Source of the DNA: Lutjanus erythropterus
Taxonomy: Eukaryota > Chordata > Actinopteri > Lutjaniformes > Lutjanidae
Direction of reading: 5' to 3'
Length of the DNA: 64,000 nt
NCBI GenBank assembly: GCA_020091685.1
Contig: CM034595.1
Coordinates: forward strand, 6,253,971 to 6,317,970
Shown: one piece after another, positions 11,118 to 23,654 of the stretch
Layout of the letters: every line of letters starts with the position of its first letter
Position numbering within the stretch: position 1 is the first letter of the stretch
The notes under the pieces: generated by a model
The model's database searches: none
Told to the model about the DNA's origin: nothing
The model's input: the letters and a program-made list of their open reading frames with translations, nothing else
Made by a program: the position numbers and the translations under genes

Positions 11118-11506
11118 CTAAAGGACTAGTGTGTAGGATTTAGTGGAACCTAATGGTGAGGTTTTTGTGAGGATTTGATGGAATTTTTTTAATGTGGTCT
11201 ATAAATTAATTTGGATTGGATTGGAGGTTGCAGGTGGCAACCCGCTGATTACTGCTTGTCTCACCCTCCCCTTCCAAGAGTGTAGGAGAACATACGGTGG
11301 CCATGAAACTTACAGAAAACGCAAGAGCATGGTGGGGCAACATGGCGGCCTCCATGAAAGAGGACCCGCTCCCTCTGCAGATATAAAGGGCTCATTCTTA
11401 GGTCACAAAAACACACCAATTCTTACTTTCAGGTGCTTATACACTAATGAAAATACACTTATTCTGCAGATAAATCCGCATAAATCTTACAGACTGGGCC
11501 TTTAAG
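11118..11506 (+). mobile_element. Interspersed MITE-like family B, copy 1
   Basis: It runs from AAAGGACTAGTGTGTAGGATTTAG to TACAGACTGGGCCTTTAA, so its ends are inverted copies of each other (AAAGGnCnAGTGTGTA). It shares internal words TCACCCTCCCCTTCCAA, AACATGGCGGCCTCCATG, GAGGACCCGCTCCCT and GATATAAAGGGCTCATTCT with copies at 25078-25367 and 52855-53182. The 103-codon ORF over it is a by-product. Confidence 0.85.
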
Positions 11507-12714
11507 AGGTTTTGCAGGTTTATAACAATATCATAGTAGTTCCTTTGTCTTTGGAAAGAGGTGTCATTTGTGACACAACCACTGTGAGTTTTTTTTCCAG
11601 GCCAAATATTTGTCATTTAAAAGTCAGTTAAATATGAAAAGAACTGCTGCATACAGTAGTGTAAAAATGGCTGCTTAAGTTGTTTAAAGCCTTTTATGAC
11701 TCCACTGTCCATCATTTTATGGAGGTGAAATGCTAAATCTGCTGTGTAAAGTCAGTTATGATAGCTATTATACTTTCAAAAGTAACTGCAGATTTTTAGG
11801 GAAAGGGTGGCATCACTAAAATAAAATGATAACGATTATGATTTTTATTGATGTGCAAGAAACTCAAGCAGTCGGATGACAGAGATTATAAAGTTCAAAC
11901 AGATTATCTAAACTACTTTTTAGCGTCCCCTCACAGGACAGGATGATAATATACTTAGAAAGTGATACAGACCATAGCAGAACCAGTGATGTGGAGCAGG
12001 GTATCTGCAGGTATACACAGTATTCCTACTTATTTTTCAGTTGGAATTACATATTCACACTCTAAATATCCTCTAATGTGCATCATTCAGTAGTGTGCTG
12101 CAAGACTCATTTTTTTTCCTAGGATGGGCCATACTCTGCCTCCACCTCTTGTTGCCTTTGATGGCAGAGAATAGGGCAGGTCATTGCTTTGCTTCACTGA
12201 AAAAAAATACTGATAATTGATCTAATCTCTGAAACACAATGTTTGAGTCATCTTAAATATATCTCATATTTATGCATAAGGTCTGCGTAGGAGCAGTAAA
12301 ACTGAAAATTATATATATATTTTCAGTTAAAACCATTTAATATTCAGGCTCCAAAATAATGACAATCAGGTTCACAGCTCACTGTGACCACATTTTGAAA
12401 TACAATTTTTTTGAGTTTGTAAAACTCAAAGATTCAAGTGTATCTGAGGAAGAAAAGTAAATTATCTCAACTAAAGATTGTAGGTTAGCAAAACTTTTCA
12501 AAGTTTGTTTCAAAGGATAAGAGTTGGCCTCAAAACTCAAAAACTATTGCAGTCATCTGAACTATTTTTTGTTAAAGTGATGTTTGCATTTACCGCTTGT
12601 AAAATATGTAGCCTAGACACCAAATTTTTAAAAAATTATTAATATTTCAACAACTAAAATGTGCATCATAGCCTGCATCCATGGTTCGGTGCCTTTTCCT
12701 CTAAATTTTGATGG
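11507..12714. other. Unassigned AT-rich stretch
   Basis: I see no gene or repeat boundary. A short (TA)n run lies at about 12310-12320. Confidence 0.4.
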
Positions 12715-12853
12715 TGGTTTGTCTTATTGAGTTTCTATGGATGCCAAAAAAGTCTTCAGGGCAAAGAGAGTTGCGGCTCCAGACAGATTTCTTTTTTCTC
12801 TTTCTGGCCCAAAATGGCTCTTGTGGTTGTAGAGGTTGCAGAGCCCTGGTCTA
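12715..12853 (-). mobile_element. Fragment of the hAT family that is complete at 62064-62458
   Basis: Read on the minus strand, it begins CAGGGCTCTGCAACC and continues with AAGAGCCATTTTGGGCC, GGAGCCGCAACTCTC and TTTGGCATCCATAG. These are the same words in the same order as 62064-62220. Its far end is missing. It is followed at 12855 by AAAGGAATAGTTCAC, an end word of a different MITE family. Confidence 0.65.
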
Positions 12854-14084
12854 AAGGAATAGTTCACTCAAAAATGCATAATTACATGAACACAAAGTTG
12901 ATGCACCAATGTAGTTGCAATGTAACTTTTGCAACATGTGATTCTAGAAATCTACCACATAAAAGTGTTGTTGCAAGATTGTTATTTTAAATAAAGTGCA
13001 GAAAATATCATGCAGAGGACGTTGAACAGATGTTGCAAAAATACCACCTGCTACATTGTAACGTTGTAACCATAATGTTGCAGGAATGTCTTTGCAACAT
13101 CACAGATGATACGTTATAATCACGACCTTGCTGGGGCATACTGTGGTTGTCAGCTCACCTTCTCTGTGGCTGATGTTTGTTCCATAATGATCCAAGCAGC
13201 AGAAGTTAAGTGACAATGTGCAAATTCTAGCAGCCCATTTTTGTTTGAACTAAATATGCAAGACCATCCTGACATGTCACTGTTTATAACGCAGGACGTT
13301 TATCCTTGAAGCATAAAGTCAATAAACTGTGATGGATGTGTTAAATACAGGACAGTTTGAGTAATAAATGTATTGTTTGCCTTTGTTTGGCTAACCTGGG
13401 GATTTGTTAACAACCTGACTGCTTGTGTTTCTTGGCTTGTCAGTCTTTGTTTTAGCAGCGCTGTCATGCTCCCAGAGACCAGAAATTAACCAGGTGACTC
13501 AGAAACTTATTTTTCATCCATTCTTGAGAACTGGGACAAATCATGTCAAATAATACTATCATTTGATTATTCCACTATATTCATGAAAATGTATTATTTA
13601 AGTATTTGTTTATACAAACTATATGTACTTTATGAAATATCTTGGTTTGCTTTAATTTTCTTAATTTCTAAATTTACTCTGTGCCAGAAAACAGCCTTTT
13701 AAATGTAAAATTAACAGTACCTACTGATAACAGAGGTGTAAAATGTGTTATTATAATCACTTTTGTTTTAAACTCGATTTTTGATTAAAAATAAAACATT
13801 CTGTCCTAGATTTCTGTCATCTCTGTCAGATTTTTACAAAAACATGATTTATTCAGGCAAAAAAAAAAGGGTTAGCTATATCCTTTGGACCCGTGTCTCA
13901 CTTCCTGGTTTCAAAAAAAGCGGGAATACTGCTCAAGTACTGGTAAGATATGTCTTCAACATAACATCTCAGCTCCAGAGCCCTTTTGTTTTCATGAAGA
14001 GGACTTCGGCAACTTTAAAAAATGAAATGGCTGCTCACTAAATTATATAGTGGAATGAACATATTTAACATTTTGTTAATAATC
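12854..14084. other. Unassigned AT-rich stretch
   Basis: Words TTGCAACAT and TGTTGCAA recur on both strands between about 12900 and 13110, which may be an eroded inverted repeat. Nothing else is supported. Confidence 0.35.
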
Positions 14085-14127
14085 GATGTCAACTCCGTCA
14101 GATGGACAGTCTGATGGAATTGACATC
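14085..14127. repeat. Short strong hairpin, 18-bp arms and 7-nt loop
   Basis: GATGTCAACTCCGTCAGA (14085-14102) and TCTGATGGAATTGACATC (14110-14127) are reverse complements at 16 of 18 positions, and the two mismatches would be G-T type pairs in RNA on one strand. It is too short for a typical microRNA precursor and the flanks do not extend the stem. Confidence 0.8.
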
Positions 14128-15300
14128 TACATTTAAGAAAATTAGGAGGTTGCCTTACTACAAGGTTTAATATCAAAGAGTTTGATATTTTAAAATATAT
14201 TTTCCAGCATAATTTAACCTTTGCTAAGCACCGCCCTCCTTAGTTATTGTTGCTATGCCTGTGGCTTTCCACTCTCACACGGCACAGATGCTGTTTACAG
14301 TGATAATGGTGACACATGCTGATCAAGGCCGGATGGCTGAAAACAATTTTTGTGATTTTCTACCAGACATGATCAAGAAAAAAAGGTTTTGTGATATTAG
14401 TCCTGAGTGTGACCCTCTTTTCTCTGTGCAACGGTGGCAGATTTAACATTCAGGAGTAAATGTTGAAACACAAGGTCTTAACAAAAGCAGCGTCTCATTT
14501 CTAGTTGACAACAATGGATTTTGTCGACTAAAATGATGACTCTCACTGGCAGTTTTCGTAAGTGTAGCTAGCTAATGCTAAAGCTTGAGCTCCTTGAGTC
14601 AGCTGAGAAGCTTGTCTCCAGCTGACTTTTTGTTTCCATCTGACACATTTTAAAACGTGAACCCTGTGAAAGTTTTCTGAACATGTGAAGGTACAAAACA
14701 TGTGCATATGATAGATGAGAGAAATACTCATTAATGTGGGAAAAGGAAGTGCAGGGATTGGATTAAATGCAGTGGACTTTGAGACCGTTGAGACCCAGCC
14801 AAACTGCCAGTGCCCCAGAATGAGAGCTGGGATAAGATCTAAGCTAACCCGGCTTGGACCAGAGAGAGATGCATCATTGGTCCACTTTGATTCTGCACCA
14901 GCCCACTGAAACAACCCACGTAACAGATCACAATGTAACTCCTGGGAATAAGCCATGAGTTTGCAGAGGTAACGTAAGTTTGGCTGAGGATAACAGTACT
15001 GCGGCTAGTAAGCTAGCGCTAGTTAGCCGGGCATCTTACGTTTGAGCAGGTAGAGATGACATTCAGTCTATTCCTCACGTGTGTGCTCCATCCAGACTCA
15101 TAACACCCAGTATCGCAAGTCTCAGAGCCTCATGCACACTGCTTCAACATGCAGAAATAACTGCAAAGCTTTGACAGGCCTGCAGCTCCTTAGTTATGGT
15201 TGCTAAGCTATGATTGGACACTTGCTGTTCACAGGACGGGCTTAGGGAAGGGTCAATTGAAGAGTTAAAGTCAAACCCTCTCAAAATCCGGTTTTGTCCC
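14128..15300. other. Probable old repeat mosaic with GCTAGC/GTTAGC words
   Basis: The phrase CTCCTTAGTTATnGTTGCTA occurs near 14236 and again near 15187, and GCTAGCTAATGCTA / AGCTAGCGCTAGTTAGC words occur at 14567 and 15011. The 137-codon minus-strand ORF (14543-14956) has no recognisable domain and probably lies over repeat DNA. Confidence 0.35.
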
Positions 15301-15950
15301 CATCCTCAAGTAAAAATGTGAAAGTAAGTATCAATCAGAATTAAGCTGCATGAAACTGGACTTCTCCTCTCAGCTTTAGGTCTGATCATCGCAAAGATCC
15401 ATATGCTGTTGTTCCGTCTGAAAGGAAACAGCTGTGTCTTTATTAGTGAGGCAGGTGTCCGGGCACAACACACACGGTCCAGCCAGATGATTATCAATAA
15501 CACTTTACAGAAGGGGAGCCTGGATGTCCCACAGCGGGACAGGACTGCTTTAGTGGAAGGTGACCTTGAGTCAGAGGGCTGAAGCGCCACGCTGCCTTCA
15601 TTTGTTTGAAAGGACCAAACAGGTTGTCCTCTCTGCTCTGATTTGATTGGATTGTCAATGGCAGGATGAGACTTTTCTGCCGCGCGACGCTGCCTGCCAT
15701 GCATAGGAAGGAGGAGTGGAGCAGGTGATGGTCCTCAGGGGAAACTGTTCATTATTCCACAAACTCCTCTCACTAATCTGTGCATAAGAACTGTTCTACT
15801 CTCTCTCTTTTTTTTTTTTTTCTCCAGCCTCTCTCTGCCTCCCGCTCCCAATCTGGCTGTGGCCTTTCTCTAAAGGACAGCCGAGCGTGCAGCAGACTTT
15901 ATCTGGCCTCCTTTTCATCTGACCTTTGAAAAAAGTAGCTATTATGTTAC
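15300..15950. other. Unique, GC-moderate block; possible conserved non-coding element
   Basis: This stretch lacks repeat hallmarks and contains TGATTATCAATAAC, CAGCTG and TTTGATTGGATTGTCAATGG words and CpG-rich pieces (CGCGCGACG near 15682). Overlapping minus-strand ORFs (132 and 68 codons) look like chance. A T run with CTCT lies at 15800-15821. The regulatory reading is untested. Confidence 0.25.
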
Positions 15951-17630
15951 CTCAGGGTTGTGTAACACACATCCGCATACCTACAGTAATATCTCAAGTA
16001 TAAGTCAGGCTATTCAACACTATTCCAGCTGATTGTATTTTTAGAATGGTGGCCCTTAAAAGAGAGAGAAAAAAAAAACAGCAAATAAAATAACCAGAAG
16101 GCGGATGTTGGATTAGTTAAGGCTGAAGCATAATAACACAACTCATATGTCAGAGGGACATATTTTTGGTTCAACAGAGGCACAAAGACGTCAGACGCAG
16201 GATGTGAAGTCGTGTTACAGCAAAATGCTGCTGGACAAGTCTGCTCTTCTTCCTTAAAGGGCATGTTTTCAGAGCCGTGCAATTAGCATCCCAAAAAAAC
16301 TGTGTCAACTCAAAATTGATTGTCCCAAATAAAGGAAGGTGAAGCTACGCCCGCTTCACTGAAAGGGGCTCAAATTCATGAGATATCCAGACACGAAGTT
16401 ATTCCAAAGTGGCAGAGGAGTCCTGGCCATGACTAGTAAACCAAGTCTGACATGCAAATTGGGTGTAGTGCCCCTTTAGTACAGAGTAAAAAGTAAAATA
16501 ACAATAAGGTTTTACCCAGAATCCACTGCAGTAAATCCAGGCTAGCTGAAATCTACCCAGGTTTAGACCGTTGTTCTTATTCATCTGCAGATCTAAGCCA
16601 CATGTTTTCGTCATCCTCTGCTCTGCAAAATTATTGGTCTTTAATTTTTAAGACCCTTTCAGATGTCTTAAGGTTTGTTATTGAGCCAAGGCCACAAATT
16701 GCCATCCTTGGAGTACCGAAGAATTTGCTCCTGAATACTAAACAAAAGGATGTTATCACATTCACAGCTCTTCTGGCTCACTGAGGGATTCTGTTAGCCT
16801 GGAAATCTCCTTCATCACCTTCACCTTCTGGGTGGTTAGAAGACAAAATGTTATATTTAACCTTAGAAAAAAATTACACATACATTGAGGAGATGGAAAG
16901 AACTTTTTCCTGTCTTTGCCAACCTGTCTGAACTGCATGTGCCCCAATTTTAGTCATATCGTGCCTAATTTGTCATCATTCAACTATATTCATGGTTTTA
17001 GCTGGCTTGTCCTCTTTTTACATGTATACATTTTTATGGTTCAACTGTCAGGCCCTTTTATTTATGTATTTATTTATATGTATTTTGTGTTTTTTTGGCC
17101 AATGACCATACCCATGAGACTTAATTGATGTCAATCTGTAGCCTACTGTCAACAGAAGACACTGTGACATAGTATTTTTATTTTATTTTCCTGATACTCC
17201 TAAGATGGGGGTGGGGGGAGGGTTTGTCTGTCATTCTATCTGGTTTGTTTGGCCTTATTCGAAAATATGAAACATGGAGTAATTTGTACATTTTGGATAC
17301 TGTATTTGTACCTACATCTCCAATCATAAAAATACCTAAGAGAAGTAAAATAACAAGAGTAAGAGGCTACATCTTAATGCTAACATTGTCATAATGACAG
17401 CACTGACATGCTGCTGTTTAATGTGTAGTATCATCATGTTCAACTGATGTTGTCAAAAGTATTGATACCACTTGTTTAAAATGATATGATGAATGAAGTG
17501 ACCCCGTTAAGTTGATCTGATTTAGTTTAATGCAGCCATATTTCCTCAAACAGTGACAAGCAGAGCAGAGCGAGTGACAGAAAGCAACTCTGAGCAATGT
17601 CAACCATCCAATTACATTCAACACATGGGA
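15951..17630. other. Unassigned stretch
   Basis: No gene or repeat family is recognised. A G-rich run (GGGGGTGGGGGGAGGG) lies at 17207-17222. Confidence 0.35.
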
Positions 17631-17631
17631 C

Positions 17632-17790
17632 ACATCTCAGTCCCTCCAGGAAGATGTGATGTTGCAAATTCAACCAATCCCTGTGAATTCTGCACAACCT
17701 TGCATCTTTGTCCAAACTTTACAACTTTTCTGTAAATTTGATCAATCATCATTGCTTTTCACGAGTTTCACCAATAACAGAGCAAACGTC
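17632..17790 (+). repeat. Interspersed family G, copy 1 (CAACCAAT-rich)
   Basis: The words TTCAACCAATCCCTGTGAAT, CACAACCTTGCA, TTTGTCCAA, GATCAATCAT and CACCAATAA recur in the same order at 30060-30225 and, on the other strand, at 44455-44610. Each copy carries several CCAAT-type motifs. Ends are not defined. Confidence 0.65.
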
Positions 17791-17799
17791 GTACCTGTA

Positions 17800-20706
17800 C
17801 ATCTCAGTGAATCGACTCTAATCATTTGTCATTGTTATTGACGTTCATCAACGCTCTCTGCACTCTGATTTTAGAATTTTCTGCTGTTTTGACTGAGTTT
17901 GAGATTTTCAAAGATTCTTCAGAGATTCTGCTTCTTTGTGGAATACCCTGTATGAATACCCTGGAATACCAGGAATACCCTGTGTAACTCTTCGTTTACA
18001 AATAAAGTGGATTTTTATCATTTTTGTGATTTTGTAATTGCTTTTTTGGTAAAAGTTAAGTTAGTTAGAACACTCAGCGCAGAGTGTGGTTTTGTTCTCC
18101 CTGGAACAAGTTGCTTTTGATTTTTTAAGGAATTATACAAAAAAAAACAAAAAAAAACAACTTTCTTTTGCAGTTTTCTCTCGACAGCAATTTTATTGTA
18201 AGAAATGCCTAAAACAGTGCCAACTCTTTTCTTTAGAAAAGCTGCCGTGAAATCAGGCATTTTAGGCCACAACGATCCCAAAAACAGCTCATGAAATCCT
18301 GCAGGGACTGAACTCTAAAACACATCAATGAATTACAGCCAACTCACTAATGGTTAAAACTACAAACCAGCAAAAAACAAGACAAATATGCTCCCAACAG
18401 AGAACCACTGTGTTCTACACAGAACACGGTGCAAACACACACACAAAAAAGTAACATTTGTACTTGGGAACATATAACAGTAAACAACAGACTACTCAGT
18501 GCAGGCATGATGGGAAATGTGGGCAGTCACAACGGTACTTTACTAAGAAGCCTCAGTTTGAACTTCTCCTCTCTGTATCAATTTCAAATTAAAAGCGTCC
18601 TGAATTGAACTAACTGTATAAACTTAAAAAGTAAACTATAGATGGGACAATGAGTCCAAACTTCCCCATTTAAACACTGTTATTCATTTAGAACATTTTG
18701 TTCTTTATGTAGAACATTACAAGCAACCAGACAGTATTTTCAACAATATAACAGATATAAAAATGTACAATTTTGGAGAAACTGACAAAGGCAGAAATTT
18801 TAAATAGTTTATGCTCGATGTTGCCTGTTCATAGGTCAGAGGTTGCATGTCCCAGTGGAAGTTGTGTCTTTTGGCATAGAGCTGATTGGATGACCCCCAA
18901 CAACTGAATTGAATTCAAGTAATCACCATCATGTTCAAGTTTCAGAAAGTGATCTCACTACAATGAAGTGGCTACTATGGGGACACACACAAATACAACT
19001 AGGCTCATTGAATCCACAAGAGTCTCAGCTTTCCAGTTATACCCAATTTATGCAATTCCAATACTGTTTAGGGACCTCAATATGCAGGAATATTAAAATA
19101 CCCTTTTTTGAGAAAAGGCAAAAATAATATATTTATACTGCATGCAAAGAATTGCATGGTTTTTGCCCCAAACTGCACAGGCTTAGCATAAGTTTGCTTT
19201 GACAATGTTTTTCCCCTGAAAAATTCAGCCTAACTTTGAAGCACTATTGAACTATGAACTGTGAAGTACCAGTGGATGCTTTGGGTCGTCTAGTTTCATA
19301 TGACACCAGTATCTTCATTATACATCAGACCGGCACATGCAGGTACTTCACCAAAACATCAGGCTGTGCCCCCTTTTAGGAAAGAGAAGACTGATGATCC
19401 CACAGACAGCAATGCACTTTCACATGTTTTTAGATGACGATTTTAACGAATTTCTAAATTCATGTCAAGTTAAACAAAACTTTGCTTTAGAATCAGAAAC
19501 TATTTTATTGCCAAGTAGGTCTTAACTTACAAGGAATTTGCTGTGGCATGTGGTAACAAACACAGTGCTAAAAATCTAAAGATTAATGCAAGTACTGTTG
19601 GTTAAAACAGCATAAATAGAAAAATGAGAATAGACAAACACAAAAAATAGTAGAAACAATATTGATGAGTGTGAGTATATTGCAATTTGCAAAATAGTCT
19701 TGTAGCTTCTAATTTAAACCATGAGCCAACAGTGGACAGACAAGGATTATACTGAATTAGAGGGTATTGTTGGGCTAAGTGATGTCTGTAAATAACTAAA
19801 TCTGTCAAGTGACAACTGTTAATCTAAACTAGGCTCAGATTTAGTCCAAGACGACAGTGTGACGCTGCTGTACTCTAAGGTTATAACTGAACTGCAGTAG
19901 CTTCACACTCAAGCTAACATTAGCTCTCCATCAGTAGGAGCTAAGGTTTAGTCCCGGGAAACTGGATTCCTGGGAAATCTAATCAAGGTCATCTCCCATT
20001 TCCAGGGAGATACAATGACAGGAAATTTATTTATCTTTTTTTAAACATAGAACATATTAAAATATATTCAGAAAAATGTTGGCCGACAGTTTACTGTCAG
20101 TAAAACACAACACAGCTTATTAATTAATACAAAGTGCTATGATTAAAAAGCACATGCATGCTCTGAGTTTGACCTTGTGGGATTGCGCCTCTTATTGTAG
20201 GCAGTACGGTAACACTTTTTAACCCATCAGATTAATTCTGTTGCATGCTGACCTCTTGTGATTGCACCAATACCACAGTTAATACGGTTGGCTCACTGAA
20301 TTCATCTGCTGCAGGTAGCTCACACTCGCAGCCTTGGCTCGGATCAGCCACAGAAAACTTTAGAAAACAGATTAGAAAAAAACTAAACACATCAAATGAC
20401 TCGCTTTAATGGATTTCGTAAAATATCACTTTCACAAGGTTGTTATCCTCAGAAGACAAATCACAGACAATAAACTTGGCATCTCATAATTCTGGCAGTC
20501 GCAGTCAAGCAGCAGATAAAACAAAGTTCAAGCTGGATGTGAAGTTTATATTAATTCTGATGATGATGGACATAAATTGTGTTATTTTGTTGTAATAATG
20601 ATCAAAATAATACACAGAAAATGTCAAGTTACATATATATATGTTATTCTTCTTGCAGCATTTAGTGTTGCTTGAAATGACCAGGGCTTAGCTGAAGTTA
20701 TGCCTT
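17800..20706. other. Unassigned AT-rich stretch
   Basis: Short tandem GAATACCCTG words occur at about 17940-17985 and two A8-9 runs at 18139-18158. No coding or transposon signature is recognised across the remainder. Confidence 0.35.
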
Positions 20707-20724
20707 AAAAAAAAAAAAAAAAAA
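20707..20724. repeat. Poly(A) run of about 18
   Basis: Visible directly. No retrotransposon body is recognisable upstream. Confidence 0.9.
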
Positions 20725-21271
20725 TCCCAGGAAAACTGGCTTCCCCTTAATCCCTAGTAGGAACAATTATTGTTCACTGGAGGTTCAGACATTCTTACTG
20801 CTCTCCTTTTGGAATCCTTTCTTTTCCAGGATGGATGTGGAACCAGTGATCGTGATGGATTTGTACATTTATTGTTTCGTTTCAGCATTTACCTATCTCT
20901 CCCATTATATGAAACCATGAGTTTTCCCTCAGAAGGGGGTGTGGTCTTGCTGAACTGGGCTGGATGTCGTGTTGCCGGTTTGATGTATAGCTTTAAAAAC
21001 GAGCCCACTGCAGCCTATGGAAGTGGACAGATGCAACACTCATACATGACCAAATGCATGATCACAAAGCCGAAAAGCCAAAGCCAAAACAATCCACTTT
21101 CTCTCATTAATGTTGCACTCAAACAGCCTTTTACTGGAGTGCATTGTGTCATCATCCCTAGTATCAATGGAAAACTGTGAGCCTGGTGGCCTGCTGTACA
21201 TCTAATTGTTCCCTTCAAGCTAAAACACAACTTCTGACTTGGTCGCATCAGAAATCAAGCAGCAGTTTCAT
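20725..21271. other. Unassigned stretch with a 136-codon plus-strand ORF
   Basis: The ORF at 20770-21180 shows no domain, signal or repeat that I recognise, and an overlapping minus-strand ORF lies at 21015-21248. There is no promoter or splice context, so I do not call a gene. Confidence 0.3.
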
Positions 21272-21834
21272 TCACAGTACACTGGAGCTAACAGGAGTAC
21301 AGACATGTCCCTGATAGTAACATGACACCAGCAGTGGAATGCCAATAGGTCTCCTCAGGCCTTGTGGACAGGCCTCCAGTGACGATGCAGTCTGGTAATG
21401 GGCTCCCTGTTTGGAACGGAGTGGAGCAGCCCGAGGACTTGGCTCGAGATGAGGAAGAGTAATGATCTTTGGCCGCCGAGCGAGCCATGCTGCGGCCGCT
21501 TCCACTCTAGCGGTCTTATTCCGCACACCAACAAATGCGCCGCACGGAGTCATCGCTCCAGTTGAGGATGTTTTCTGGAAGTCCCGCTGAGAGCGTCTGA
21601 AGCCCAGTGTCTGGGATGTGGCGAGGAGCTCCCCGGGGGAGCCGAGCGCTGTCCCGGGCCCTGGCATTTGAAAATGCCGTTCTTCCTGTGCGGTTTCTGG
21701 GGGGCTTCCTGGCCCTGGCTGCAGGACCGCGACAGATGGCCAACTGGACATCCACGACGCTGCCTTCTGGTGCCATCCTCATGCCACATATGCTTCGCCC
21801 TGCGGCTATGACTTCCTGGAGATTGCTTTCTCAC
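21272..21834 (-). other. CpG-rich patch with overlapping ORFs; possible first exon or promoter
   Basis: Against an AT-rich background, roughly 21440-21800 is clearly enriched in G+C and CpG (including a NotI-type GCGGCCGC near 21493). Three minus-strand frames (159, 94 and 88 codons) and one plus-strand frame (108 codons) are open, which high GC alone can produce. Within it a minus-strand ATG at 21488, in a favourable context (GCAGCATGGC), opens a 66-codon frame beginning MARSAAKDHYSSSSRAKSSG. It has a serine-rich look but no family I recognise. No clear splice donor was found. It could be a CpG-island promoter with a short first exon, or non-coding. Not called as a gene. Confidence 0.3.
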
Positions 21835-21839
21835 AGTCC

Positions 21840-22500
21840 CTCACAGCCGTCACCATGGCTACACAATCCCAATTGTTGGGAACAGACCTCAGCGTACACA
21901 CACATACACACACCAGCATTAAAACCCTCTTGAAGCCTTAAATCACCACATGCGAGGCATTCCAAAGCCACTGTCGGGTATTATTTTATCAGCCTAACAC
22001 ATACTGGTAATGCCAGACAGTGGGTAACTGCCATCACTTCCTCTTAATATTCCTTAATATTCAGATTTCACATGTCATGAAGCCGAATTGTTGGTACTAG
22101 ATGATAAGATGCGTCTCAGTCAAGCCTCCACAAAAGCCGACTGTTGAGTGAATGGATTTCACTCTCTGGTTATGACAAGATAATCAGAGGCATTTCCAAA
22201 CACAATGCCGAGCAGTCATCTGGTCATGCTTTGGGAAACAATCGGGCTGCTTTGGCGGACTGATAAGCTCAGGCTAATCTGTGGAATACTTTGAAAGCAA
22301 ACACGATTGATTATATTGCAATCAAATTGGCTCTGCAGAGGCACAGGCGCGTGGACGGAAAAACGGTAGAAGGTGCACATGAAAGGGAACTTTTTTCACA
22401 ATTACAAAGCCGACCATGCAGGCCAGTTGCACAGGGCTGAATGCTAATTAAAGCTTTAAAGGAACAGTCCAGCAGCATTTTCATGTTGCTCTTTGTGTGT
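21840..22500. other. Unique block; possible conserved non-coding element
   Basis: About 22050-22480 lacks repeat signatures and has words such as GATAAGATG, GACAAGATAATCAGAGGC and TGATTATATTGCAATCAAATT that resemble developmental enhancer sequence. Inference only. A T run lies at about 22500-22512. Confidence 0.25.
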
Positions 22501-23654
22501 TTTTTTTTTTTCTTAATTTGCATTTGCATTCTAATGAAAAAAAACATGAGTTCTGTTTTGTTTAGTGCAGTAGGTGATGCCGCAGCATCAGCAGGATGAC
22601 ATCATTCCTTTATCAATTGTTGTAAAATAAATCGGTTTAATAAAGTGACAACACTATGGTTAAAGTTTGGTTAGACATAAAAGCCACTTAGATGGTCCTC
22701 CCCACTGATTCCACTGGGTACAGCACATCTATGCCACGGTTTTGATCCATACTCCACATGGCACTCCACATTGAAGTCCCAATAGCAGCATTTCCGAAGT
22801 GTTTCAGCAATGGAGCATTTTAGCATCCAGTTATTTACTGTTATACTTAATTGTCATTGCCATAGATAAGTGGGCTTCTGTAGTTAAATTGTCTTTTTTT
22901 TGTCAGGTTTTATGGTTGCACGTCTGCATGGGGTCTTTTATTTTGAAAATTGACCAGACTCTCTATGGTGTTCCTGTGTCTGACTATGTTGGACGTGGTG
23001 TAACACAATGCAGCTATTCCTGGAGGAATCAAGCCTTTAACCGATTTAATAGCATACAATAAGAATACTATATTGCTTTTTGGCTATTAGGAGAGCATCC
23101 TGTGGCCAGAGAGACATGCTACGTCATTGTCAATCAACTGTTAAACCAAAAAGCAGATATTTTATGGTCTGGCCACACTTTTTTGCACTAAGACTCTTTT
23201 CTGATTCACAGGCACAATCAGCACACATGTAATTTACTTACATCACAGGACCTGTGAAAAAAATGCTTGTCCCAGATGAACACATACTGACTGGCCAGGT
23301 CTCATGGTTTACCATTAATCCTCTCTGCAGAGGGTCTAAAGGAGGCAAAACAATGAAGTTACAACCCAGGAAGTCCAGTGTAACAGATGAACGCCTCTCA
23401 CTTATCATCGGCTTATCATATTCTTATCATGCTGACAATCATGCTATCCTCTGTCTTGATGACACACCTGCTAAAGCCATGCTCTGGACTCACAGAAATG
23501 AATGAAGGGAGTTTTTCACACAGTCCTAGTATCAGACTCAGCAATCCCTCATCCTCAATCTCAATCTTCAATCCTCAGTGGCTGCGCTGACAGAGGTCAG
23601 CTCGGCAGCTCAGGTTCAACAAATTTAGACTTTGGGTACAGCTATGAACCACTT
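22501..23654. other. Unassigned stretch
   Basis: No gene or repeat recognised. The 60-90-codon ORFs at 22799-23062 and 23254-23505 lack domains. Confidence 0.35.

Noticed and set aside
14543-14956. 137-codon minus-strand ORF
   Set aside because: No recognisable domain or splice context. The surrounding GCTAGC/GTTAGC words suggest old repeat DNA.
17207-17222. G-quadruplex at a G-rich run
   Set aside because: Only three separate G runs are present, so a four-tract fold would require splitting one run with a single-base loop. Much weaker than the motif at 62553.
21272-21751. 159-codon minus-strand ORF, the longest in the window
   Set aside because: It lies in CpG-rich DNA where three frames of the same strand stay open together. 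It has no domain, and a better-context ATG lies in a different frame. Length alone is explained by composition.
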